64,000 bases of DNA from Christiangramia bathymodioli (GTDB taxonomy: Bacteria; Bacteroidota; Bacteroidia; Flavobacteriales; Flavobacteriaceae): assembly GCA_009735695.1 (NCBI GenBank), contig SRSL01000001.1, positions 1,178,048 to 1,242,047 on the forward strand. Reading direction: 5' to 3'. Under the pieces are notes generated by a model. It was not told where the DNA came from, searched no databases, and worked only from the letters and a program-made list of their open reading frames with translations. Made by a program: the position numbers and the translations under genes. Shown here piece after piece: positions 1 to 8,469 of the stretch (within the stretch, counting starts at the first letter, position 1; the number at the start of each line of letters is the position of its first letter).

Positions 1-246
1 GGCTTCCGTTTTAGAAATTCCCTGCTCAAAACAGGCTTTGCAGATCAGGTAATTCCAGAGGGCATGTCTTGCAGCATTAGCTCTTGAATTTCCGTGATGT
101 TCCCTACCGTAGTTACCATCGCAGAATTCCAGCGTTCTTTCGGTAGCCCTGTAAGTGGGTAAAATAAGAAGTGGCCTCGAAATGCCTAATCTCACTAGGT
201 GTTTTAACTCGGAGAGTTTAAGCCTTCTGATCCGCTTCCAGATCAT
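1..246 (-). CDS. Partial hypothetical protein, DUF6973-like (3' end outside window)
   Basis: An open frame of 82 codons starts with ATG at 246 and runs off the left edge without a stop, so only the N-terminal part is visible. The start lies one base after the hemE stop (TAA at 250-248), which suggests translation as the last visible gene of the hem operon. The visible protein is basic at first and then contains a segment reading NSRANAARHALWN, followed by hydrophobic and Cys residues (LICKACFEQG). That Asn/Asp-Ala-RHALWN pattern resembles the DUF6973 domain seen in Bacteroidota proteins of unknown function. I see no signal peptide. The family call comes from memory of the motif only, and no function can be given. 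Confidence 0.6.
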   Translation of the reverse strand, partial: MIWKRIRRLKLSELKHLVRLGISRPLLILPTYRATERTLEFCDGNYGREHHGNSRANAARHALWNYLICKACFEQGISKTEA

Positions 247-247
247 G

Positions 248-1270
248 TTAGCGATATTCCTTTACCGCATCTACGAATGCCTTTGCGTTATCAACAGGGA
301 TATCGGGCAATATACCATGTCCAAGGTTCGCGATATAGCGATCCTTTCCGAAGGCATTGATCATATCATGCACCATATACCTGATTTCCTGAGGTTTCGA
401 ATAGAGCCTCGCCGGATCAAAATTCCCCTGAAGCGTGATTTGTCCGCCGCTTAAATATCTTGCGTTCCTGGCCTCGCAGGTCCAGTCCACGCCAAGCGCT
501 GAAGCACCGCTTTCAGACATTTGCTTCAGTGCGAACCAGCAGCCTTTACCATAGGCGATAACCGGTACTTCATTTTTTAAGGCTGAAATGATCTGCTGCA
601 TGTACTGCCAGGAGAATTCCTGGTAATCCTTCGGTTCCAGTAAACCTCCCCAAGAATCAAAAAGCTGAACCGCATCCACACCAGCCTTTACCTTTTCCTT
701 GAGATAGGCGATGGTCGTATCGGTTATTTTCTGAAGTAACCTGTGAGCGGCGATAGGCTCCGTAAAACAGAATTTTTTGGCCTTGTCAAAATTCTTGGAG
801 CCCTGTCCCTGCACCAGGTAGCACAGAATGGTCCATGGAGAACCGGCAAAACCAATAAGCGGAACCTCATCATTCAGTTCCTGCTTCGTCATTTTGATCG
901 CCTGGAACACATAATCCAGTTCTTCCTTAACATCCGGAACGATCACCTCGTCTACTTTCTTAGCGGTGTTGATAGGGTTTGGAACCCAGGGTCCAACGCC
1001 TGGCTTCATTTCGATCTCTACCTGCATGGCCTGGGGCACTACCAGGATATCGCTGAAAAGAATGGCAGCATCGGGACCGATCTGTCTGATGGGCATAACG
1101 GTAATCTCGGTGGCTAGTTCGGGAGTGCGGCACCTGGTAAAGAAATCATATTTCTCTTTCAGCTTCATAAAATCTGGCAAGTATCTTCCTGCCTGCCTCA
1201 TCATCCATACCGGTGGGCGCTCCACGCTTTCTCCTCTTAATGCTTTTAGTAACAGATCGTTCTTTATCAT
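248..1270 (-). CDS. hemE: Uroporphyrinogen decarboxylase
   Basis: This cytosolic enzyme decarboxylates the four acetate side chains of uroporphyrinogen III to give coproporphyrinogen III in heme synthesis. The 340-residue length is normal for the family. The N-terminal signature [17 protein letters not shown] (about residues 18-34) is the substrate-binding UroD motif with its conserved arginines. The mid-protein [16 protein letters not shown] and the late GNFDPARL and NLGHGILPD segments also match the family. The gene is the fourth of the leftward hemA-hemC-hemD-hemE run, 34 bases after hemD, and is followed one base later by the partial gene at the window edge. No separate promoter is evident, so it probably depends on the hemA promoter. 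Confidence 0.97.
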   Translation of the reverse strand: MIKNDLLLKALRGESVERPPVWMMRQAGRYLPDFMKLKEKYDFFTRCRTPELATEITVMPIRQIGPDAAILFSDILVVPQAMQVEIEMKPGVGPWVPNPINTAKKVDEVIVPDVKEELDYVFQAIKMTKQELNDEVPLIGFAGSPWTILCYLVQGQGSKNFDKAKKFCFTEPIAAHRLLQKITDTTIAYLKEKVKAGVDAVQLFDSWGGLLEPKDYQEFSWQYMQQIISALKNEVPVIAYGKGCWFALKQMSESGASALGVDWTCEARNARYLSGGQITLQGNFDPARLYSKPQEIRYMVHDMINAFGKDRYIANLGHGILPDIPVDNAKAFVDAVKEYR

Positions 1271-1304
1271 CGTATCTATATTTTGATCAGTTGGCCTGAT
1301 AAAT

Positions 1305-1955
1305 TTATTGAGTTTTAAAATGTGTCACCGCTTTGGCGATCAGGTTTTCAATTCCTGGCCTGGAAGCAATAACAATATTCTTTGTATATTTTCGAGCTTC
1401 TGCAGCCGTGGTCTCTCCAATGCAAAATGCGGTGGTTTCCAGTTTGTTCTTTTCGGTAAATGATTTTACCGCACTCGGACTAAGAAACAGAATGCCATCG
1501 AATTCTGAATCGAATTTCCTGAAATTTAACGTTGTTTTATAGACTTCGGTTTCAGTAAGCTTTACCTGGTTTTCTGCTAAAATTTCTGGCAGTTCATCCC
1601 GACGTTTGTTTCCGCAGAAAAAATGAAAACTCTTTTCAGAATGTTTGTCAACCAGGATCTTTCCCAGTTCCTGCCCGTTGTCGGTTGTCTCTACAACCTG
1701 AAATCCTTTCGCTGTCAGAAGCTCCGCAGTCTTTTCCCCAACACAGTAGCAGTTTTCGATTTGAAGTTCTTTATTGTCAATCGCTCTAACCGCGTTCTTG
1801 CTGGTAAAAATGACATTTTTGAGATTCTTTTCCGGAAGCTGAAAATCTAAAAATTCGATCTGGATGGAATCGTATTCCACGAGACCGATACCGGCATTCA
1901 GCAAAAGTTCCTTTTGATGCAGAGCAAGCTTACGAGTAGCAAGAACAGTGGGCAT
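1305..1955 (-). CDS. hemD: Uroporphyrinogen-III synthase
   Basis: This enzyme closes the linear hydroxymethylbilane ring while inverting ring D to give uroporphyrinogen III. The family is poorly conserved in sequence. Support comes from the 216-residue length, the [12 protein letters not shown] segment (about residues 49-60), the [11 protein letters not shown] segment, the late [12 protein letters not shown] and [11 protein letters not shown] segments, and the position directly after hemC. The start ATG is three bases after the hemC stop, so the two are probably translationally coupled. HemD has two similar lobes, and the repeated V-GEKTA / I-GETTA pattern fits this. Confidence 0.92.
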   Translation of the reverse strand: MPTVLATRKLALHQKELLLNAGIGLVEYDSIQIEFLDFQLPEKNLKNVIFTSKNAVRAIDNKELQIENCYCVGEKTAELLTAKGFQVVETTDNGQELGKILVDKHSEKSFHFFCGNKRRDELPEILAENQVKLTETEVYKTTLNFRKFDSEFDGILFLSPSAVKSFTEKNKLETTAFCIGETTAAEARKYTKNIVIASRPGIENLIAKAVTHFKTQ

Positions 1956-1958
1956 CTC

Positions 1959-2876
1959 CTAATTTTTTAAGAGGCTTTTGATGTGAGTCATCAGTTCTTT
2001 TCCGCCGTTTTGCAGGATATGTTCTGCGCATGAGATGCCGAAATTCTCAACCTGGTCCAAGGAAACAGTTCTTTCCACCTCGATCTTTTGTTTTCCGTCC
2101 AGGCTGAAAAGCGCTCCCTTAAAATGAAGTTTCTCGCCATCGATCTTAGCCAATGCACCGATAGGAGCGGTACAACCGCCTTCCAGTTTTCTAAGGAATT
2201 CCCGTTCAACCTGAACTTCGATCCCTGAATTCCTGTGGTGGAGTCCGGCCAATGCCTTTCTGCAATAGTCATCCTTTTCCATGGCGACGATCAGCATCGC
2301 GCCCTGTGCGGGTGCCGGGATCATCCAGTTGAGGTCTATAAAATTGTCGGGTTTTATCTCGATCCGTTCCAGTCCGGCGGCAGCGAAAATAGCCCCGTTC
2401 CAGTCGTTATCCTCCAGCTTTTGCATTCTGGTGTTCACATTCCCCCTAAGATCTACCACCTTGTGGTCCGGATACCTGTGCAGCCACTGGGCTTTACGCC
2501 TCAGGCTTCCGGTAGCGATGATTCCCTCGCTTGAATCAAGGAATTCGGTGCCTTTATGGATCAGAATATCTTTGGGATTCGCTCTTTTCATCACAGCACC
2601 TTCCACGATCCCTTTTGGAAGGGCAGTAGGCACGTCTTTCATCGAGTGAACGGCTATATCAACCTCTTCTTTTATCATGGCCACATCCAGGGTCTTGGTA
2701 AATATCCCGGTAATGCCCATTTCGTATAAAGGTTGATCGAGGTTGAGGTCCCCGGTAGATTTTACAGGAACCAGTTGGGTTTGATGACCTGTTTTTTCGA
2801 GGGCATTCTGAACGGTTTTAGCCTGCCAGAGTGCGAGTTCACTGTCGCGGGTGCCTATTCGTATGGTCCTGCTCAT
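1959..2876 (-). CDS. hemC: Porphobilinogen deaminase (hydroxymethylbilane synthase)
   Basis: HemC polymerises four porphobilinogens into hydroxymethylbilane on a covalently bound dipyrromethane cofactor. The 305-residue protein starts with the typical IRIGTRDSELALWQA. It carries VHSMKDVPTALP (about residues 77-88) and the cofactor cysteine C235 in LEGGCTAPIGALA. Its ATG overlaps the end of hemA by four bases, and hemD follows after three bases, so the three genes form a tightly coupled unit. Length and motifs are those of a normal, intact enzyme. Confidence 0.97.
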   Translation of the reverse strand: MSRTIRIGTRDSELALWQAKTVQNALEKTGHQTQLVPVKSTGDLNLDQPLYEMGITGIFTKTLDVAMIKEEVDIAVHSMKDVPTALPKGIVEGAVMKRANPKDILIHKGTEFLDSSEGIIATGSLRRKAQWLHRYPDHKVVDLRGNVNTRMQKLEDNDWNGAIFAAAGLERIEIKPDNFIDLNWMIPAPAQGAMLIVAMEKDDYCRKALAGLHHRNSGIEVQVEREFLRKLEGGCTAPIGALAKIDGEKLHFKGALFSLDGKQKIEVERTVSLDQVENFGISCAEHILQNGGKELMTHIKSLLKN

Positions 2877-4129
2877 TTTGCGAGCTCTTCAAGCTGAAAC
2901 ATTTTCTGGATCAACTCCAGGCTTTCATCCGTAGTTTCAGAATCTTCCTTAAGATGATTCGCGAAATGTTTCATTATTTTCTGAATGATCCTGTTGCTTA
3001 CGATCTCGGCCTGCTCATCGTTGAAATCTGAGATCTTCTTTCGCTGGAAGTCCAGTTCGGCATCCTTCATCGATTTCAGCTTTTTCTTTAAAGCCTTGAT
3101 GGTAGGGGCGAATTTTCGGGTTTCCAGCCAGCGGTTGAAGTCACCTTCCACCTCATCTATGATCGCCCTGGCCTCTGGAATGAATTGTTTCCTTCTTTCC
3201 AGGGTCTCGTCGGTCATTTGAGACAGGTGGTCGAGGTGGATCAGTTTCACATTTTCGAGTTCCATCACATCGTCTGAAACATTCTTTGGAATGGACAGGT
3301 CCAGGATCAATAATTCCTTTTTCGGATAGATCAATTCCTTGGAAATAGTAGGATTATGAGCGCCTGTGGCTACGATCAAAATATCGCTGTTGCGGATTTC
3401 AGCCTGAAGATCGGCATAATCCTTTACGATCAAATTGAACTTCCCGGCGATCTTTTCAGCTTTGCCTTTAGTTCGGTTGATGAGGGTGATATGGTTGTTC
3501 CGGGTATGTTTTACCAGGTTTTCGCAGGTGTTCCGGCCAATCTTCCCTGTTCCGAAGAGTAAGATGTTTTTTTCTGAAACATCCTTAATATTATTCAGGA
3601 TATATTGTACTGAAGCGAATGAAACCGAAGTCGCACCGCTGGAGATCTCTGTCTCGTTCTTGATGCGCTTACTGGCCTGTATCACGGCATTAACCAGTCG
3701 TTCTAAAAATGCGTTGACGAGTCCCAGTTTTTTGGATCGTACAAATGCGGTCTTTAACTGACTGATGATCTCGAAATCTCCAAGGATCTGGCTGTCTAAG
3801 CCGGTTCCAACTTTGAAAATATGAGAAATAGCCTGGTTGTTCTTATATACATAAGCCACTTTTTCGAATTCCTCAACGGTTCCGTGGGTATGTTCGCAAA
3901 GTAGCTTGATTAACTGAAAGGGATGCTGGGCAAAACCATAGATCTCGGTACGGTTACAGGTTGAGGTGACAAGAATAGCATCTATGCCCTCTTCCTTAGC
4001 CTGTTGCAGTAACCTCACTTTAGAATCCTCATCTAAACTAAAGTGGCCTCTGATCTCTGCATCAGCCTTTTTGTAGCTTAATCCTATGGTGTAGAAATGT
4101 TTTCCTCTCGAAATATGATAATCTTCCAT
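2873..4129 (-). CDS. hemA: Glutamyl-tRNA reductase
   Basis: HemA makes glutamate-1-semialdehyde from glutamyl-tRNA with NADPH, the committed step of C5-pathway tetrapyrrole synthesis. The 418-residue protein shows the catalytic cysteine C58 in TSTCNRTEIYG, the ILGDFEIISQLK segment, and a nucleotide-binding region with LFGTGKIGRNTCENL (about residues 190-204). The C-terminal half is helical and charged, as expected for the dimerisation domain. It is the first gene of the leftward hem operon. A Bacteroidota -7 element lies 24 bases upstream (4153-4160, minus strand). The divergent AraC-type gene shares the 200-base intergenic region and is a candidate regulator. Confidence 0.97.
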   Translation of the reverse strand: MEDYHISRGKHFYTIGLSYKKADAEIRGHFSLDEDSKVRLLQQAKEEGIDAILVTSTCNRTEIYGFAQHPFQLIKLLCEHTHGTVEEFEKVAYVYKNNQAISHIFKVGTGLDSQILGDFEIISQLKTAFVRSKKLGLVNAFLERLVNAVIQASKRIKNETEISSGATSVSFASVQYILNNIKDVSEKNILLFGTGKIGRNTCENLVKHTRNNHITLINRTKGKAEKIAGKFNLIVKDYADLQAEIRNSDILIVATGAHNPTISKELIYPKKELLILDLSIPKNVSDDVMELENVKLIHLDHLSQMTDETLERRKQFIPEARAIIDEVEGDFNRWLETRKFAPTIKALKKKLKSMKDAELDFQRKKISDFNDEQAEIVSNRIIQKIMKHFANHLKEDSETTDESLELIQKMFQLEELAK

Positions 4130-4152
4130 GTACCTATTTGTGGATACGCTGG

Positions 4153-4160
4153 CAAAAATA
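4153..4160 (-). promoter_or_regulatory. -7 promoter element for the hemACDE operon
   Basis: Read on the minus strand this is TATTTTTG, a full match to the Bacteroidota -7 consensus TAnnTTTG. It sits 24 bases before the hemA ATG at 4129, which gives a short leader of about 15-20 nt. I see no clear -33 TTG at the expected distance. Confidence 0.6.
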
Positions 4161-4255
4161 AGCTAAGTGAAAATGAAAAAGTAACGCTGGAAGCACTAAA
4201 TATGTCGATATATGATAATTATCATCTAAATGAGCCTAAAAATAACAAAATAAGC

Positions 4256-4263
4256 TACTTTTG
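4256..4263 (+). promoter_or_regulatory. -7 promoter element for the AraC-type regulator gene
   Basis: TACTTTTG matches TAnnTTTG and lies 67 bases before the ATG at 4330. It shares the intergenic region with the opposite hemA promoter, about 95 bases away, so one regulator could act on both. Confidence 0.55.
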
Positions 4264-4329
4264 TAGTGCTTATGCTGGTTTCGGAAGGATTAGTTTAGAC
4301 TCATTCTAAATAAATAAATTGTTTTGATA

Positions 4330-5220
4330 ATGGAAGATGATTTAAAAAATAACGCTGTAAGTATTTCGGAAGAGATAAAAGTAGAGGATGGATTTTACAT
4401 TCTGAAGTTCCAGAACGATACCAGTTCTACCAAGCTCATGTCGCGCGACATCGATAATAGTTTTATACAGTTCCACTTTAGTCTAAAGGGAAACAGCAAA
4501 TTTTTGTTCAATAATGGCTCTTATGAACTGCCGCTTTCCGAGGAGAATTCACTACTGCTTTATAACCCTCAACGGGATTTGCCGCTGAATGTTTCCCTGG
4601 AAGCCGATACCTGGCTTATTTCCCTGGTGATCTCGATCAAGAAATTCCATGCCCTGTTTTCCCAGGAAGCCGACTATATTACCTTCCTCAGTGAGGATAA
4701 TAAAGACAAAAAATATTATAAGGATTCGCCGGTTTCACCTTCAATGGCGATCGTGCTGAACCAATTGATGAATTTCAGCCTCACGCCCAGTATTAAGAAT
4801 TTGTATTTCCGGGCCAAGGCTTACGAATTGTTGAGCCTCTATTTTAATAAAGCCGAAAACCCCGACCTGGAACAATGTCCTTTCCTAAGCGATGAGGAAA
4901 ATATCAAGAAAATCAGGAAAGCCAAGGATATCGTTATCGCCCGTATGGCAGAACCGCCAAGCCTGCAGGAACTGGCCGATGAGATTGGACTTAGCCTTAA
5001 AAAACTGAAAGAAGGTTTTAAGCAGATCTATGGGGATTCGGTTTATAGTTTCCTTTTCGATTATAAAATGGAATATGCCCGGAAACTGCTTGAAACCGGG
5101 GAGTATAACGTGAATGAAGTTGGACTAAAGGTGGGTTACAGCACTGCCAGTCATTTTATAGCCGGCTTTAAGAAGAAGTTCGGCACTACACCAAAAAAGT
5201 ATACCCTTTCAGTAAACTAA
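4330..5220 (+). CDS. AraC-family transcriptional regulator (PchR-like)
   Basis: The protein is 296 residues long. Its N-terminal half is a ligand-sensing domain of the cupin-like type seen in PchR/YbtA regulators (pattern IDNSFIQFHFSLKG). The C-terminal 100 residues form an AraC DNA-binding domain: a first helix-turn-helix in PPSLQELADEIGLSLKKLKEGF and a second in NVNEVGLKVGYSTASHFIAGF, ending GTTPKKY. I chose the ATG at 4330, because the longer frame begins at TTG 4324 only two codons earlier. PchR-type regulators answer to ferric siderophores. Placement divergent to hemA suggests, but does not prove, iron or heme control of the hem genes. ThuA-like follows after 11 bases. Confidence 0.88.
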   Translation: MEDDLKNNAVSISEEIKVEDGFYILKFQNDTSSTKLMSRDIDNSFIQFHFSLKGNSKFLFNNGSYELPLSEENSLLLYNPQRDLPLNVSLEADTWLISLVISIKKFHALFSQEADYITFLSEDNKDKKYYKDSPVSPSMAIVLNQLMNFSLTPSIKNLYFRAKAYELLSLYFNKAENPDLEQCPFLSDEENIKKIRKAKDIVIARMAEPPSLQELADEIGLSLKKLKEGFKQIYGDSVYSFLFDYKMEYARKLLETGEYNVNEVGLKVGYSTASHFIAGFKKKFGTTPKKYTLSVN

Positions 5221-5231
5221 GTTCAATTTCC

Positions 5232-5942
5232 ATGAGAAACCTCTGCTTGCCATTATTCTGTCTTTTTTTATTTTTTTCTGCAAATGCACAAAAACAGGTG
5301 CTGATCTTCCATGAAACCCAGGGTTACAGGCATTCATCAATAGAAAACGGGATTCAGGCCATTCAGCGGCTGGGAAACGAAATGGATTTTAAGACAATCG
5401 TGAGTAATGACAGTCGGTTCTTCCTGGAAAATGATCTCGAGCAGATCGATCTTGTCATTTTTCTAAGTACGACCGGAGATATTTTCGATAAAGAAGAAGA
5501 ATTGGCCTTTGAGAATTATATCGAAAAAGGTGGAAATTTCTTCGGAATTCATGCCGCCGCGGATACCGAATATGACTGGCCTTTCTACGGAAGGCTTGTT
5601 GGGGCTTATTTTGAAAGTCATCCCGAAATACAGCCTGCAGAAATTGAAGTTGTTATGCCAGAACATATGACGGTGGAACACCTTCCGGAAACCTGGACAC
5701 GCACCGATGAATGGTATAATTATAAAAATATCAGACCCGATCTTCATGTTTTGTTGAAGCTGAATGAAGATTCTTATAAAGGTGGAACCAATGGTGAAGA
5801 CCATCCAATTGGCTGGTACCAGGATCTGACTGGGGGTGGAAAAGCGATCTATACCGGTGGCGGGCATACCGCTGAATCCTATTCGGAACCGAATTTCATG
5901 AAGCATGTAAAAGCCAGTATCGCTTTTGCCCTGTTTCATTAG
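5232..5942 (+). CDS. ThuA-like domain protein, exported
   Basis: This 236-residue protein has a clear signal peptide (MRNLCLPLFCLFLFFSANA, cut before QK). The mature part is a ThuA-like domain of the glutamine-amidotransferase-like fold: VLIFHETQGYRHSSIENG at the start, GGNFFGIHAAADTEYDW in the middle and a late GGGKAIYTGGGHTAESY with the conserved histidine. In Bacteroidota the family often occurs near sugar-processing genes, but its reaction is unknown. Here it sits 11 bases after the AraC-type regulator and probably shares its transcript. Nothing in the sequence links it directly to heme synthesis. Confidence 0.85.
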   Translation: MRNLCLPLFCLFLFFSANAQKQVLIFHETQGYRHSSIENGIQAIQRLGNEMDFKTIVSNDSRFFLENDLEQIDLVIFLSTTGDIFDKEEELAFENYIEKGGNFFGIHAAADTEYDWPFYGRLVGAYFESHPEIQPAEIEVVMPEHMTVEHLPETWTRTDEWYNYKNIRPDLHVLLKLNEDSYKGGTNGEDHPIGWYQDLTGGGKAIYTGGGHTAESYSEPNFMKHVKASIAFALFH

Positions 5943-6007
5943 TCAAAAAATTATTAGGCCATAGAAAAGTCCGATAAAGCTTCTATGTTCAGGTAATTTT
6001 GGAATAT

Positions 6008-6015
6008 TATTTTTG
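6008..6015 (+). promoter_or_regulatory. -7 promoter element for hemH
   Basis: TATTTTTG is a full match to TAnnTTTG, 18 bases before the hemH ATG. This gives hemH and the coupled MATE gene their own promoter, separate from the araC-thuA transcript. Confidence 0.6.
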
Positions 6016-6033
6016 AGCTGAAAAAGAAAAATT

Positions 6034-7068
6034 ATGAGTAAAGGAGTACTACTTGTAAATCTGGGTTCGCCAGACAGTACCGATCCTAAAGACGTCAAGC
6101 GTTACCTGGGTGAATTCCTGATGGATGAGCGGGTGATCGACGTACCTTATTGGGCTAGAACCCTTATTGTTAAAGGGATCGTCTTGAATACCCGTCCGAA
6201 GAAATCTGCCGAGGCCTACCAGAAGATCTGGTGGGAGGAAGGTTCACCTTTAATTGTGCTTTCTGAAAGGCTGCAATCCAAGATCGATGATCATACTTCG
6301 ATTCCTATCGCTTTGGCTATGCGTTATGGGAGCCCGAGCATTATGGAAGGTTTGCAGGAATTGCACGACCAGGGAGTGGATGAGGTTCTTTTGTTTCCTT
6401 TATACCCGCAATTCGCAATGGCGACTACCGAAACTATCTTGGTGCTCGCAGAGGAATTACGAAAAAAGCATTTTCCGAATATGCAGTTCACTTCGGTTCC
6501 GGCATTCTACAATCACCCGGATTATATCCGAACCCTGGGGAATAGCATCGCCGAAAGATTGAAGGATGTGGATTATGAACACCTGCTTTTCTCTTACCAC
6601 GGAGTTCCGGAAAGGCATATCCGCAAAAGTGATATCACCAATTCTCATTGTAAGATAGATGGGTCCTGTTGTTCTTCACCATCTACTGCACACCAGTTCT
6701 GTTACAGGCATCAGTGCTTTGAAACTACAAGGCTTACCGCTGAATACCTTGGATTAAAACCAAATACTTACAGCGTTTCCTTTCAGTCAAGGCTTGGATT
6801 CGATCCATGGCTGAAGCCTTATACCGATCGTACCATCGAAAGATTTGGAAAGCAGGGAATGAAAAAACTGGCCATCGTTACTCCGGCATTCGTTTCAGAC
6901 TGTCTGGAAACTTTAGAGGAGATCGCCATGGAAGGCGAAGAGATCTTCCATGAGGTAGGAGGAAAACAATTTACCGTAGTACCTTGTTTGAACGACAGGG
7001 ACGAATGGGTGAAGGTACTTTCCCGTTGGATAGACGAGTGGGCACATCAAAAGCCGGTTGAGACCTAA
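6034..7068 (+). CDS. hemH: Ferrochelatase
   Basis: HemH inserts Fe2+ into the porphyrin ring at the end of heme synthesis. The 344-residue protein opens with GVLLVNLGSPDSTDPKDVKRY and carries the active-site segment LLFSYHGVPERHIRKSD with its conserved histidine, plus VTPAFVSDCLETLEEI near the C-terminus. Between residues 206 and 228 lie five cysteines (C206, C212, C213, C223, C228) in the segment before the conserved ETTRL. Some bacterial ferrochelatases carry an iron-sulfur cluster with ligands partly in this region, so a cluster is possible here. The stop overlaps the MATE start by one base. Confidence 0.96.
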   Translation: MSKGVLLVNLGSPDSTDPKDVKRYLGEFLMDERVIDVPYWARTLIVKGIVLNTRPKKSAEAYQKIWWEEGSPLIVLSERLQSKIDDHTSIPIALAMRYGSPSIMEGLQELHDQGVDEVLLFPLYPQFAMATTETILVLAEELRKKHFPNMQFTSVPAFYNHPDYIRTLGNSIAERLKDVDYEHLLFSYHGVPERHIRKSDITNSHCKIDGSCCSSPSTAHQFCYRHQCFETTRLTAEYLGLKPNTYSVSFQSRLGFDPWLKPYTDRTIERFGKQGMKKLAIVTPAFVSDCLETLEEIAMEGEEIFHEVGGKQFTVVPCLNDRDEWVKVLSRWIDEWAHQKPVET

Positions 7069-8408
7069 TGCCGGGGCGCCGCTCAGCCGAATTAGGTGAA
7101 AAACCAATAGCAAAACTTCTGGTTCAGCAGGCCGTACCCGCATCTGTGGGTATCCTGGTCATGTCGCTGAACATCCTCGTTGATACCATTTTCGTTGGGA
7201 ACTGGATAGGCGCCATCGCCATCGCGGCGATCAACGTGGTGCTGCCTGTTTCCTTTTTTATAGCGGCACTGGGAATGGCGATAGGGATTGGAGGATCTTC
7301 CATCATTTCCCGCGCACTTGGTGGCGATGACGGGGCGAAAGCTTTAAAGACCTTCGGAAACCAGATCACGCTAACTCTACTTTTAAGCGTAGGTCTGGTG
7401 ATTCCCGGGCTCTATTTTATGAACGAGCTCATCCCGGCCTTTGGAGGAAAAGGGGATATCTTCGAGCCGGCCAAGATCTACTATACCATTGTCCTTTACG
7501 GAGTGCCCTTCCTGGCGCTTTGCATGATGGGTAATAACGTGATTAGGGCTGAAGGGAAACCCAAATTTGCCATGACGGCCATGATCATCCCGTCTGTTGG
7601 GAATTTGATCCTGGACTATATCCTAATCAACAGGCTGGATATGGGAATGGAAGGAGCTGCCTGGGCTACAACTGCCTCATATTTGCTGTGCTGCGGCTAT
7701 GTATTCTGGTTCTTTATTTCGAAAAATTCTGAACTCAAGATCGATCTTTCCCATTTCAGGCTGGACAGGCCTATAATTAAGGAAATGTCTTCTTTGGGTA
7801 CGGTTACTTTATCCCGCCAGGCGGTAGTGAGTGTTACCTATTTGTTGATGAACAATATCCTGTTTGATTTGGGAGGAGAAGATTCCGTCGCGGTTTATGC
7901 GATCATCGGTAGGATGCTCATGTTCGCCCTCTTCCCGGTTCTGGGGGTTACCCAGGGCTTTCTGCCCATCGCCGGTTTTAATTACGGAGCCGAAAAATAT
8001 GAGCGCGTTCGGAAAAGTATCAATACTGCAATACTCTATTCCTGCGGACTCGGATTACTAGTCTTTCTTGGCATCATGTTCTTTGCTGAAGATATCGTGA
8101 GCATTTTTACTGATAATGCCAGTGTAATTGCCGAAACTCCTTCAGCCATGCGTTGGGTTTTCGCAGCCACCCCTGTGGTTGCCATTCAATTGATTGGCGC
8201 GGCCTATTTCCAGGCGATTGGCAAAGCGGTACCTGCCTTCCTGTTGACGCTTTCGAGGCAGGGTTTTGTATTCATCCCGCTAATCCTTATCCTCCCATAT
8301 TACTTTGGAGAGATCGGGGTTTGGGCTTCCTTCCCGATTGCCGATGTTATCTCCACCATTATTACCGCCTGGTTTCTCAACCGGGAGATCGTAAAAACCC
8401 TGAAGTAA
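7068..8408 (+). CDS. MATE-family multidrug/toxin efflux transporter
   Basis: This is a 446-residue, very hydrophobic protein with about 12 predicted membrane segments in two similar halves, as in MATE (MatE, NorM/DinF-type) cation antiporters. The N-terminal half has PASVGILVMSLNILVDTIFVGNWIG and GIGGSSIISRALGGDDGAKA, both typical of the family. The ATG overlaps the hemH stop (TAATG), so translation is coupled. The family exports cationic drugs or metabolites with Na+ or H+. Coupling to hemH raises the possibility of a porphyrin-related substrate, but that is only a guess from position. Confidence 0.93.
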   Translation: MPGRRSAELGEKPIAKLLVQQAVPASVGILVMSLNILVDTIFVGNWIGAIAIAAINVVLPVSFFIAALGMAIGIGGSSIISRALGGDDGAKALKTFGNQITLTLLLSVGLVIPGLYFMNELIPAFGGKGDIFEPAKIYYTIVLYGVPFLALCMMGNNVIRAEGKPKFAMTAMIIPSVGNLILDYILINRLDMGMEGAAWATTASYLLCCGYVFWFFISKNSELKIDLSHFRLDRPIIKEMSSLGTVTLSRQAVVSVTYLLMNNILFDLGGEDSVAVYAIIGRMLMFALFPVLGVTQGFLPIAGFNYGAEKYERVRKSINTAILYSCGLGLLVFLGIMFFAEDIVSIFTDNASVIAETPSAMRWVFAATPVVAIQLIGAAYFQAIGKAVPAFLLTLSRQGFVFIPLILILPYYFGEIGVWASFPIADVISTIITAWFLNREIVKTLK

Positions 8409-8469
8409 GCTTTTTCAGGAAAATTGAGTTAAATCCTTATCTTTAAAACCTCTCAAACAAAATAGATCA

